DNA of 5,929 bases, taken from the NCBI GenBank assembly GCA_035316885.1, contig DATHII010000027.1, forward strand, positions 1 to 5,929, given 5' to 3'. Shown piece by piece: positions 1 through 5,741 of this stretch; positions within the stretch are counted from its first letter, which is position 1, and the number at the start of each line of letters is the position of its first letter. The notes under the pieces were generated by a model. It was given only the letters and a program-made list of their open reading frames with translations, had not been told where the DNA came from and did no database searches. The translations under genes were made by a program, and so were the position numbers. The stretch comes from DASRTE01 sp035316885 (GTDB lineage Bacteria > Actinomycetota > Actinomycetes > Jiangellales > Jiangellaceae).

Positions 1-1060
1 GGCCGACGGTCGCCAGTGCCACCTCTGGGCCGTCAAGCTCGGCGACCGCCACGGCCCGGTTGAGGGCGATGATCGGCGAGGGATCGAGGCGGACGAGCTG
101 GTCGTAGAGGGCGACGACCTGCGACCAGTCGGTGTCGCGTACGTCGCGGGCGGAGGTGTGCACGGCGCTGATCGCGGCGAGGATCTGGTAGCGACCCGGA
201 GCCACCCCGGCGGCCAGGCGCTCGCGCACCAGCCGGTGCCCCTCGGCGATCATTGCCGCGTCCCAGGCCCCACGGTCCTGCTCGTCGAGGACGACCAGTT
301 CGCCGCTCGCCGAAACCCGGGCGGTGCGGCGGGCCTCGGTGAGGAGCATCAGCGCCAGCAGCCCGGCCACCTCACCGTTCGCCGGCATGAGGGCACGGAT
401 CAGGCGAGTGAGCCGGATCGCCTCGGCGGTCAGGTCGTGACGTACGGGATCGGTGTCGCGGCCGGTCGCCAGGTAGCCCTCGTTGAAGACGAGGAAGAGG
501 ACGGCGAGTACGCCGGAGACGCGTGCCGGTAGGTCCTCCGCGGACGGCACCCGATAAGGGATGCGAGCCGCCTTGATCTTGGCCTTCGCGCGGGTGATCC
601 GCTGCCCCATCGCGGTCTCCTGCACCAGGAAGGCACGGGCGATCTCGGACACGGTCAGACCGCCGACCATGCGCAGCGTCAGCGCGACGCGGGTCTCCAG
701 CGCGAGCGCCGGGTGACAGCAGGTGAAGATCAGCCGGAGACGCTCGTCGTCGATGGCGCCGAGGGGCTCGGGCGGGTCGTGGTCGTACAACATCTGAGCC
801 TCCTTCTGCTTGTCGTCCCGCTTGTTCTCGCGCCGGATCCGGTCGATGGCCTTGCGGTTGGCGGTGGTGGTCAGCCAGGCGCCGGGGTTGGGCGGTACGC
901 CGTCGGCCGGCCACCGCTGGACCGCGGTCGCGAACGCCTCGGCCGCCGCCTCCTCGGCGATGTCGAGGTCACCGAAACGCCTGGTCAGAGAGGCGACCAC
1001 CCGTGCCCACTGCTCGTGGTGTGCCTGGGTGATCGCCTCCCGGACGTCGACCAAACTCAC
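1..1060 (-). CDS. ECF42-type (SigJ/DUF6596-like) RNA polymerase sigma factor, 3' end outside window
   Basis: Directs RNA polymerase to a small set of promoters. From the GTG at 1060, 353 codons are open to the left edge; the family is usually about 400-420 aa, so the last 50-70 residues are missing here. Region 2 lies at about residues 12-80, with the family signature AWLTTTANRKAIDRIRR at 61-77. Region 4 follows at about 105-165 (LIFTCCHPAL 110-119, then a helix-turn-helix around LTVSEIARAFLVQETAMGQRI 135-155). The long C-terminal extension (LFLVFNEGY 188-196; ALNRAVAVAELDGPEVA near the edge) is the TPR-like tail typical of ECF42. The start overlaps the yciI stop as GTGA (1057-1060), with a GAGGTG ribosome-binding stretch inside the yciI end, so the two genes are translationally coupled. 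No anti-sigma gene is visible. ECF42 factors are known to pair with DGPF/YciI proteins; autoregulation from 1434-1461 is inferred. Confidence 0.93.
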   Translation of the reverse strand, partial: MSLVDVREAITQAHHEQWARVVASLTRRFGDLDIAEEAAAEAFATAVQRWPADGVPPNPGAWLTTTANRKAIDRIRRENKRDDKQKEAQMLYDHDPPEPLGAIDDERLRLIFTCCHPALALETRVALTLRMVGGLTVSEIARAFLVQETAMGQRITRAKAKIKAARIPYRVPSAEDLPARVSGVLAVLFLVFNEGYLATGRDTDPVRHDLTAEAIRLTRLIRALMPANGEVAGLLALMLLTEARRTARVSASGELVVLDEQDRGAWDAAMIAEGHRLVRERLAAGVAPGRYQILAAISAVHTSARDVRDTDWSQVVALYDQLVRLDPSPIIALNRAVAVAELDGPEVALATVG

Positions 1061-1380
1061 AGGAACGGCCGCACCTCGATCTTCCGGTTGCAGGCCTTCG
1101 ACCCCTCCGCGGCGAGCTTGAGCGCCACGTCGAGGTCAGCGGCGTCCATGATCCAGAATCCGGCGAGATACTCCTTCGACTCCAGGAAGGGCCCGTCGGT
1201 GAACATCGCCTCCTCGCCTCGGTTGTCGATGACGGTGGCCGAGCTGGGCGCCGCGAGGCCACCGGCGAAGACCCAGTGCCCCTCCGTCTTGAGCCGGTCG
1301 TTGAACGCGTTGATGGCCGCCATCTCGTCCGGGGTGGCGAGGCCGGCCGTGTCGTCGATAACGGAAACCAGATACTGCAT
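1057..1380 (-). CDS. YciI/DGPF-domain protein (sigma-factor partner)
   Basis: A 107-aa protein of the YCII-related, dimeric alpha-beta barrel superfamily. It begins MQYLVSVIDDTAG, has the amphipathic helix at about 18-33, and carries the family signature TDGPF at residues 61-65, followed by KEYLAGFWIMDAADLDVALKLA (69-90) and the C-terminal strand KIEVRPF. The length is normal for the single-domain family. The ATG is supported by an AGAGGAGA ribosome-binding site about 10 nt upstream. It is the first gene of a two-gene operon with the sigma factor and lies behind the 1404-1515 leader. DGPF proteins are regularly encoded beside ECF42 sigma factors, but their biochemical role is not settled, so no reaction should be assigned. 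A truncated relative lies at 1583-1690. Confidence 0.93.
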   Translation of the reverse strand: MQYLVSVIDDTAGLATPDEMAAINAFNDRLKTEGHWVFAGGLAAPSSATVIDNRGEEAMFTDGPFLESKEYLAGFWIMDAADLDVALKLAAEGSKACNRKIEVRPFL

Positions 1381-1403
1381 CTCGGATCATCTCCTCTGGT
1401 TCG

Positions 1404-1424
1404 GGCCGCCCCTCGTGGGCGGCC
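1404..1424 (-). promoter_or_regulatory. 5' UTR hairpin ahead of yciI
   Basis: GGCCGCCC and GGGCGGCC form a perfect 8-bp stem with a 5-nt loop (ACGAG on the transcript strand). It sits between the putative -10 and the ribosome-binding site of yciI. There is no U-tract, so it is not a typical terminator. A matching 7-bp hairpin occupies the same place before the ribD-like gene. A role in mRNA stability or translation is possible but unproven. Confidence 0.55.
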
Positions 1425-1433
1425 GCTCACCCT

Positions 1434-1461
1434 GCTACGCACACCTCTACCCGATCCGACA
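1434..1461 (-). promoter_or_regulatory. Putative ECF42-type promoter of the yciI-sigma operon
   Basis: On the minus strand TGTCGG (1456-1461) is followed, after 16 bp, by CGTAGC (1434-1439), about 54 bp upstream of the yciI ATG. From memory, the published ECF42 target motif is TGTCGA at -35 with a CG(A/T)C-type -10. The match is close but not exact. An identical pair of hexamers, with a 17-bp spacer, stands before the ribD-like gene. This suggests that the sigma factor transcribes its own operon; that is inference. Confidence 0.6.
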
Positions 1462-1582
1462 CCGCCTCCCGGATGTCTTTCAAGCCTTTCTGCTGCGCCG
1501 GTTGTGAACGATCCGACTCATCGAAGCCGTCGCTGGACCCTGCGCTCGTCGTAGGCGAGGCCGGCGGCTTCGCAGCGTTGCG

Positions 1583-1690
1583 GCGCACCTCGACCTTCCG
1601 ATTGCAGGCCCCCAACACCTCGGTGGCGAGCTTGAGCGCCACGTCAAAATCGGCGGCCTCGATGATCCAGAAGTCGGCGAGGTACTTCTC
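1583..1690 (-). pseudogene. Truncated yciI/DGPF paralogue (C-terminal third only)
   Basis: Reads EKYLADFWIIEAADFDVALK and on to NRKVEVR, matching residues 70-104 of the intact YciI at 1057-1380 without gaps and with high DNA similarity. The first ~69 codons, including start codon, ribosome-binding site and the DGPF motif, are gone. Upstream of 1690 the sequence is unrelated and leads straight to the stop of the ribD-like gene 71 bp away. At the other end the frame does not stop after EVR but runs on through the next promoter to a TGA at 1427. This is a deletion remnant, not a working gene. It implies that a second yciI once lay downstream of the ribD-like gene. Confidence 0.85.
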
Positions 1691-1761
1691 TCTTCCAACG
1701 TGGGTGGGTCTTGACGGCTGGAACCGGTCGGTCGTCTGGTGCGTCGCCTCCGCCACGTGCT

Positions 1762-2379
1762 TCAGTCGGTTGCATACTGCGGGCGTCCGGCCGGCCGGTA
1801 GACCTGGAGCGTTACGCCCTTCGGGAAGGCTCGCGATTCGACCAGGCCAAGCGCGATGTCCGGGCCGTCGTCCGGGAACAGCCGCGTGCCCTGGCCGACG
1901 ACCACCGGGCAGACGAGCAGATTCATCTCGTCGACGAGGTCGTTCTCGAGCAGCCACCGGGTCAGGGCGCCGCTGCCGTGCACCTGCAGCTCGCCTCCCG
2001 GCCTGGCCTTGAGCTCGCCGATGGCCGCCGCGAGGTCGCCGGAGAGGACGGTCGTGTCGGACCACTTCGGATCGGTGAGCGTGTTCGATGCCACGAACTT
2101 GGGCCGCGTGTTCAAGGCACCCACGATGGGGTTCTCGAGATCTTCCCTCACGCCCCAGTAGCCGGCGAAGAGCTCGTAGGTGCGCCGGCCGAACAAGAAC
2201 GCGTCGGCGCGCTGGTAGACCTGGTTGACGAACGTCATGGCCTCGTCGTCGAACAAGGGCTTGGGCGGCCTGGCCCATCCGCCGCGCTCGAATCCGTTCC
2301 TGCGGTCCTCATCCGACGCGCCGCCGTTTCCCTGCATCACTCCATCGACGGAGACCTGCGTGGTGGTCGTCAGTTTCAT
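1762..2379 (-). CDS. RibD C-terminal / dihydrofolate reductase family protein
   Basis: A 205-aa protein of the RibD_C/DHFR-like family, NADPH-binding Rossmann-type reductases; substrates of this branch are mostly unknown. Family signs are the opening strand KLTTTTQVSVDGVM (2-15), FGRRTYELFAGYW (63-75), the cofactor-loop motif QVHGSGALTRWLLENDLVDE (132-151) and LLVCPVVVGQGTRLFPD (154-170). Length is typical. The ATG at 2379 is chosen because it starts the family's first strand and has AGAAGGGA just upstream. An in-frame ATG at 2463 would put the putative promoter inside the coding sequence. The gene has its own copy of the ECF42-like promoter (2434-2462). Such reductase genes are common neighbours of DGPF/ECF42 loci, so it is probably a regulon member. 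It should not be called folA or ribD. Confidence 0.92.
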   Translation of the reverse strand: MKLTTTTQVSVDGVMQGNGGASDEDRRNGFERGGWARPPKPLFDDEAMTFVNQVYQRADAFLFGRRTYELFAGYWGVREDLENPIVGALNTRPKFVASNTLTDPKWSDTTVLSGDLAAAIGELKARPGGELQVHGSGALTRWLLENDLVDEMNLLVCPVVVGQGTRLFPDDGPDIALGLVESRAFPKGVTLQVYRPAGRPQYATD

Positions 2380-2402
2380 GATCGCGTTTCCCTTCTGCTT
2401 GC

Positions 2403-2423
2403 GGCCGCCGCTCTCGGGCGGCC
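2403..2423 (-). promoter_or_regulatory. 5' UTR hairpin ahead of the ribD-like gene
   Basis: GGCCGCC and GGCGGCC form a 7-bp stem around a 7-nt loop (CGAGAGC). It has the same total length and the same stem bases as the R1 hairpin, while the loop differs. It lies between promoter and ribosome-binding site. Confidence 0.5.
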
Positions 2424-2433
2424 TCTCACCTCT

Positions 2434-2462
2434 GCTACGAACACCTCTGCCCCGATCCGACA
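2434..2462 (-). promoter_or_regulatory. Putative ECF42-type promoter of the ribD-like gene
   Basis: Minus-strand TGTCGG (2457-2462), a 17-bp spacer and CGTAGC (2434-2439), about 55 bp upstream of the ATG at 2379. Both hexamers are identical to those before yciI, which supports common control by the adjacent sigma factor. The spacer is one base longer than in R1. Confidence 0.6.
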
Positions 2463-2598
2463 CCGCCTCCCGGATTCTTTCGAGGATTTTCTGGTATGCC
2501 GGTTGTGAGCGATCGGTCCGGAACCGCCGCTGAGAGCATGGTCATGCTGGTGGTGCTGACGCACAATTGCTCTCGAATTGATCGGAGGAGAAGCACCT

Positions 2599-2856
2599 GT
2601 GCCATGGCGTCCGAGCCCAATACCGCCGCCGGCCGAACCGGCTGTTCGCGTCACCGTCGATGGAGAAGTGTTCGACGTTACGACGCAAACAGATCAGCCC
2701 GGCCACTACCACTACGCATGGATCTCTGGACCAAATCCCGGCTACGGCTTCTCTTCGGCGTCATCGGACGGACGGCTGTCCAGCGTAGTCGACCACGAGG
2801 AGGCGATCCGGAACTTCCTGTCGCAGGTGGACCCCGTGACCGGATACATCGAATAA
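2599..2856 (+). CDS. Small conserved actinobacterial hypothetical protein
   Basis: An 85-aa soluble protein with no membrane segment or signal peptide. The GTG at 2599 is preferred because GGAGGAG (2584-2590) lies 8 nt upstream; a TTG at 2578 would precede that site. After a proline-rich start (VPWRPSPIPPPAEP) it reads RVTVDGEVFDVTTQTDQPGH (17-36) and YHYAWISGPNPGYGFSSASS (37-56), then an acidic HEEAIRNFLSQVDPVTGYIE tail (66-85). The pattern resembles small uncharacterised actinobacterial proteins that I recognise only as hypotheticals, and I assign no function. It is divergent from the sigma locus and 50-60 bp upstream of the integrase remnant, so it may be element cargo or simply the gene at the insertion boundary. 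Confidence 0.8.
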   Translation: MPWRPSPIPPPAEPAVRVTVDGEVFDVTTQTDQPGHYHYAWISGPNPGYGFSSASSDGRLSSVVDHEEAIRNFLSQVDPVTGYIE

Positions 2857-2911
2857 GACGCACGCATCTAGGTCAGGCACAGGTCACAGCGCAGTGTCAC
2901 GGCTCCTCCTT

Positions 2912-3471
2912 CGACCCGCTTTACGCCGCCTACGTCCTGGTTCTGGTTCTCGGTCTTCGCAAGGGTGAAGTTCTCGGTCTTTCCTGGAAGGCGCCGTCAA
3001 TTTCTAGGAGGGCACATGTGTGCCCGACCATCAGCTCCAGCGAGTCCGGCGGTCCTTCTCTATAGGGAAACGAAAGCCGAAACATCCCATGCCTGGCTGC
3101 CCATGCCGGACATCGTGGCCGCGGCAGTGATGATCAGGCGCACACAACGGGACGGGTGCCGGCGAGATCTGGCAGCAGACGAACGACATGCCGTCACTTG
3201 TCTTCACCGGGCGTCATGGCACTCCGATCGATCCTCGCACTCTCGACAGGAAGTTCACGGCGCGCTCCGACGCCGAGGGAATGCGTCGGTTGACCATTCA
3301 TGACGCCCGGCACACTTGTGCCAAGCTGCTCGTTGACCTCGATGTGCAGCCGCATATGATCATGCGAATCCTGCGGCATGCCGATCAGGCGGTCACGATG
3401 GAGATCTGCGCCAACGCGAGCTCGGCCGCTACACCTCAGCGCTGCGGCGACTTGGAGAGATCTTGGACTGA
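2912..3471 (+). pseudogene. Degraded tyrosine recombinase (phage/ICE-type integrase), catalytic domain only
   Basis: The catalytic domain of an actinobacterial site-specific integrase can be read across changing frames. YAAYVLVLVLGLRKGEVLGL with the first catalytic Arg lies at about 2921-2980 (first frame). HQLQRVRRS lies near 3029-3055 in a second frame, after an in-frame TAG at 3005-3007. LYRETKAETSHAWLPMPDIV starts at 3058 in a third frame. MPSLVFTGRHGTPIDPRTLD starts at 3188 and continues through the HxxR box TIHDARHTC and the second His box ILRHADQAVTMEI. The usual tail SALRRLGEILD ends at the TGA 3469-3471, again after a frame change near 3434. The catalytic tyrosine expected after VTMEI is a cysteine (TGC, one base from TAC). 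The SAM-like N-terminal half, about 180 residues, is absent. The gene cannot make an active recombinase. Confidence 0.9.
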
Positions 3472-3475
3472 GCCC

Positions 3476-3485
3476 TGCTGTACTT
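3476..3485 (+). repeat. Direct repeat TGCTGTACTT, copy 1 (possible arm-type site)
   Basis: A 10-bp sequence immediately after the integrase stop that recurs at 3671-3680 on the other side of the tRNA fragment. Short direct repeats flanking an att core are typical of integrase arm-binding sites; this assignment is inference. Confidence 0.4.
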
Positions 3486-3503
3486 GCCCATCCGGCACCG
3501 CTT

Positions 3504-3528
3504 GTCAGCATCTGTATATGTTGCTGAC
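3504..3528. repeat. Inverted repeat between integrase remnant and tRNA fragment
   Basis: GTCAGCA (3504-3510) and TGCTGAC (3522-3528) form a perfect 7-bp stem around an 11-nt AT-rich loop. There is no U-tract, so a rho-independent terminator is unlikely. Its place between integrase and att core fits a recombinase or excisionase site or a simple hairpin; this is inference. Confidence 0.5.
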
Positions 3529-3539
3529 TAGGTAATTTG

Positions 3540-3586
<47 letters not shown>

Positions 3587-3923
3587 TCCGCGCACGAACC
3601 GCTTCGAGCCTCGCTGACGCTGGCCCGGACGCTTCTGGACAACGGCGAACGTGCTGGGCTGTGCGCTCGTTGCTGTACTTCGCAGCTGTATCAGACATTC
3701 TGGTCCGTGGGTGTCCTCGGCTCCGCAGAAGGAGTTTGTACGCCGGAATTACGCCGGCAATGCCGACGTGGTCTGGTGATGATTGATTGTCAATGATGTC
3801 CGCATCCGTGAGTACCTGTCGCGCCCTCGGACCCTGCGGCTAGCCACGTCGCTAGGCGAACTGGGGGTGAGCGGAGGTAGCGGAGACGGCGACTCTTGCT
3901 GGCTTGGGGGTGTGAGCGCATGG
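3587..3923. other. Non-coding stretch, no gene supported
   Basis: Less GC-rich than the flanking genes. The open frames through it, including the plus-strand one starting MNLRPLRPEL inside the tRNA fragment, have no ribosome-binding site, no GC3 bias and no recognisable product. Apart from the TGCTGTACTT copy I see only short repeats of CGCCGG around 3737-3760. It is probably leftover element DNA plus the 3' flank of the membrane-protein gene. Confidence 0.6.
3671..3680 (+). repeat. Direct repeat TGCTGTACTT, copy 2 (possible arm-type site)
   Basis: Exact second copy of the 3476-3485 repeat, 84 bp beyond the tRNA fragment and in the same orientation. See copy 1. Confidence 0.4.
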
Positions 3924-4691
3924 TCATCGTTCTGATCTTGATCGCCGTGGTCGGGTGAGGACGGCCAGCAGGATCACAACGAGGCCCCAGAGGGCGCACA
4001 GGACTGACCATGTCTGATTGAAGCTCCCCTGGGTGGGGTGCCATGCCCAGGAGACGACACCGAGGTAGACAGCTGAAAGGCCGGCGCAGGTAGCCGCGAG
4101 GAGTCGCGCAGCGGGCCACAAGGCGGCCAACGTCACCAGCCCAAGCAGGGCCAGGCCGTAGGCGCCTTGCACGGAGTAATGATCAATACCGACAGTGATG
4201 TCAGCATCGGGGCGGTCCTGACGGTTGAGGTCCCACATGGCTACCGCGTAGACCATCCAGGGAATTGCCCCGAGGACGAGTGGCACCATGAGCAGCTTGG
4301 TGGGACGGGCGGACAGATTGCAGCGTCGCGGCGACGGTAGGCCGGCGACGATCATGGTTTCCAGTGCGATGACGAGGGCCCACAAGACGAGCGGCCATTC
4401 GGTCGACACGATCGCCGAGACGATGAGCGCGCCAACTGCCACGTACAGCTGTGCCACTGCTGCCTGGAGAAAGGCGCGTCCTCGGACGGCGATTACGGTG
4501 AACGGGACACCGACGAACAGCGTCATGTACAGGCCCCACCCGGCCTCGAGCGCCTGCGGCCACTCCGCGTTCCAAGTCACCGTCAGATCGATGAGGCCGA
4601 AACCTGGGAACGTGTACCAGCTCAGCGCGAAGAATCCAGCAAGGACGCGACGCACGACCGCAAAGACTCGCGCAAAGTCCCAGTCTGGCAC
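3924..4691 (-). CDS. Polytopic membrane protein of unknown function
   Basis: A 255-aa integral membrane protein with about eight hydrophobic segments, near residues 16-36, 52-69, 74-94, 100-118, 132-152, 176-195, 197-217 and 226-246, and a basic C-terminal tail (RPRRSRSER). Between segments 5 and 6 is a polar stretch DRPDADITVGIDHYSVQGAY (159-178); a DxTxGxDHYxVQ pattern recurs in uncharacterised actinobacterial membrane proteins as I recall them. The frame stays open upstream into the divergent hydrolase gene, but contains no ATG or GTG between 4692 and the hydrolase start, so the GTG at 4691 (VPDWDFARVF) is the only sensible start. It lacks a strong ribosome-binding site. The gene is divergent from the hydrolase across about 120 bp that carry an inverted 12-bp repeat, so shared control is possible. 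No transporter or enzyme motif is evident. Confidence 0.8.
   Translation of the reverse strand: MPDWDFARVFAVVRRVLAGFFALSWYTFPGFGLIDLTVTWNAEWPQALEAGWGLYMTLFVGVPFTVIAVRGRAFLQAAVAQLYVAVGALIVSAIVSTEWPLVLWALVIALETMIVAGLPSPRRCNLSARPTKLLMVPLVLGAIPWMVYAVAMWDLNRQDRPDADITVGIDHYSVQGAYGLALLGLVTLAALWPAARLLAATCAGLSAVYLGVVSWAWHPTQGSFNQTWSVLCALWGLVVILLAVLTRPRRSRSER
4677..4688 (-). promoter_or_regulatory. Inverted 12-bp repeat, left copy (CCAGACTGGGAC)
   Basis: On the minus strand CCAGACTGGGAC lies in codons 2-5 of the membrane-protein gene. It matches 4799-4810 on the plus strand exactly. Its core CCAG-A-CTGG is itself a palindrome, as expected of a dimeric repressor site. A regulatory role is inferred from position only. 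Confidence 0.4.
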
Positions 4692-4798
4692 CTTTGCAGC
4701 ATGCCAAAGCGGCGGCGCCGAAACATCTGCCTGCGCGGTCAGCCGCAGCAGAGGCGGCGCTCGCGCAGTAGCCAGTGCCCGGAGATGGCGGCGTAGGA

Positions 4799-4810
4799 CC
4801 AGACTGGGAC
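4799..4810 (+). promoter_or_regulatory. Inverted 12-bp repeat, right copy (CCAGACTGGGAC)
   Basis: Ends one base before the GTG start of the hydrolase. Together with 4677-4688 it frames the divergent intergenic region. It could be an operator pair, or the trace of a small inverted duplication of the membrane gene's start. Confidence 0.4.
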
Positions 4811-4811
4811 C

Positions 4812-5645
4812 GTGCAGCGTGTGGTGTTGTTCGCGTCGGTGGTCGTGGCGGTGGTGCTGTTCATGGTGCTGTTTTCCTGGGCGTTTCAGCGGCGTCTGAT
4901 CTATCTGCCGTCCACCGGCGCCGCACCGTCGGCGGCCACCGTGCTGGCAGGTGCGCGCGACGTACAGCTCACGACAAGTGACGGATTGCGGCTGGGGGCG
5001 TGGCACGTCCCGCCACGCCGCCCGGCCGGTGCATTTACGGTTCTGGTTGCCAACGGCAACGCCGGTGACCGCAGCTTGCGGGCGCCGCTAGCCCGAGCGT
5101 TGGGGAACCAAGGATTCGGGGTGTTGCTGTTCGACTACCGCGGCTATGGCGGAAACCCGGGAAGCCCAAGCGAGGAAGGGCTGGCTCGAGACGTACGCGC
5201 CGCGCGTCAGTTCCTCACCGATGAGGGCGTGCCCGGTAACCGCATGCTGTACTACGGCGAAAGCCTCGGCGCTGCGGTGGTCGCTGAGCTAGCGACCGAG
5301 CACCCGCCAGCAGGGCTGCTATTGCGGTCACCGTTCACCGACCTCGCATCGGTGGGACAGATTCACTACCCATTTGTTCCCGTACGTGCCTTGCTGAAGG
5401 ACCGCTTCCCGGTAGCCGAGTACCTAGCGCGGGTCGCCGTACCGATCACTGTCGTGTACGGCACAGAGGACTCCATCGTTCCCCCAACGGAAAGCCGACG
5501 GTCGGTCGCCGCCGCACGTGGGCCGACACGCCTCGTCGCGGTGGAGGGCGCTGACCATAACGACCCGGCACTGCTAAACGGAGATGTCCTGGTGCAGGCG
5601 GTTATGGAACTGGCGAACGAGATCAAGCGCAACCCGGAGCGCTGA
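4812..5645 (+). CDS. Membrane-anchored alpha/beta hydrolase, ABHD13/BEM46-like
   Basis: A 277-aa serine hydrolase. One N-terminal transmembrane helix (about residues 4-24) is followed by FQRRLIYLP, usual in this family just after the anchor; the catalytic domain probably faces outside, but topology is not proven. The fold markers run in order: DGLRLGAWHVPP (57-68), the oxyanion-hole loop NGNAGDRS (81-88; many relatives have HGN here), FDYRGYGGNPGSPSEEGL (107-124), and the nucleophile elbow YGESLGA with Ser151. Asp220 (VYGTEDSIVP) and His249 (GADHND) complete a full triad. Natural substrate unknown; esterase, lipase or peptidase activity is possible. The GTG at 4812 gives a complete anchor; GTGs at 4821 and 4824 are alternatives, and no start has a strong ribosome-binding site. 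Divergent from the membrane-protein gene. Confidence 0.93.
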   Translation: MQRVVLFASVVVAVVLFMVLFSWAFQRRLIYLPSTGAAPSAATVLAGARDVQLTTSDGLRLGAWHVPPRRPAGAFTVLVANGNAGDRSLRAPLARALGNQGFGVLLFDYRGYGGNPGSPSEEGLARDVRAARQFLTDEGVPGNRMLYYGESLGAAVVAELATEHPPAGLLLRSPFTDLASVGQIHYPFVPVRALLKDRFPVAEYLARVAVPITVVYGTEDSIVPPTESRRSVAAARGPTRLVAVEGADHNDPALLNGDVLVQAVMELANEIKRNPER

Positions 5646-5741
5646 GCCCACGACCGGGTTAGCGGCCGTGCCGCAGCAAGCTCCAGGGCTCGCGTCAGGA
5701 GGTGTTTCAGTCTCAGACGTAGCCGTTTGAGGGCCCGTTTG

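Larger units (their letters stand above)
1404..1515 (-). repeat. Leader repeat copy R1 (promoter plus 5' UTR of the yciI-sigma operon)
   Basis: About 112 bp that recur at 2403-2516, both read on the minus strand. The longest perfect block is 24 bp (1451-1474 versus 2452-2475). Weaker similarity continues outward to CACAACCGGC on the upstream side and GGCCGCC on the downstream side. The offset stays at 999-1001 bp, so only 1-bp indels separate the copies. Both lie directly upstream of a sigma-locus gene in the same orientation. I infer a duplicated regulatory leader rather than chance likeness. Confidence 0.85.
2403..2516 (-). repeat. Leader repeat copy R2 (promoter plus 5' UTR of the ribD-like gene)
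   Basis: Second copy of the leader at 1404-1515, same orientation. It shares the -35 and -10 hexamers, 13 bp upstream of the -35, the hairpin stem and the CTCACAACCGGC-like outer end. The inner part between the outer end and the perfect block has diverged most. Confidence 0.85.

Noticed and set aside
158..914. Open frames on both strands over the sigma factor gene
   Set aside because: They are shadows of the sigma factor frame, with Arg/Pro-rich translations and no family features.
1427..2278. A 283-codon minus-strand frame covering the ribD-like gene and the yciI remnant
   Set aside because: Its first two thirds are an out-of-frame shadow of the ribD-like gene; only the 1583-1690 part has meaning, as a pseudogene.
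2380..2463. Upstream in-frame ATG at 2463 as the start of the ribD-like gene
   Set aside because: It would add 28 Arg/Gly-rich residues absent from the family and put the hairpin and -10 inside the coding region; the ATG at 2379 has a good ribosome-binding site.
4692..5006. N-terminal extension of the membrane protein to 5006
   Set aside because: It would overlap the hydrolase gene antisense, and its translation is His/Arg-rich low-complexity shadow sequence.
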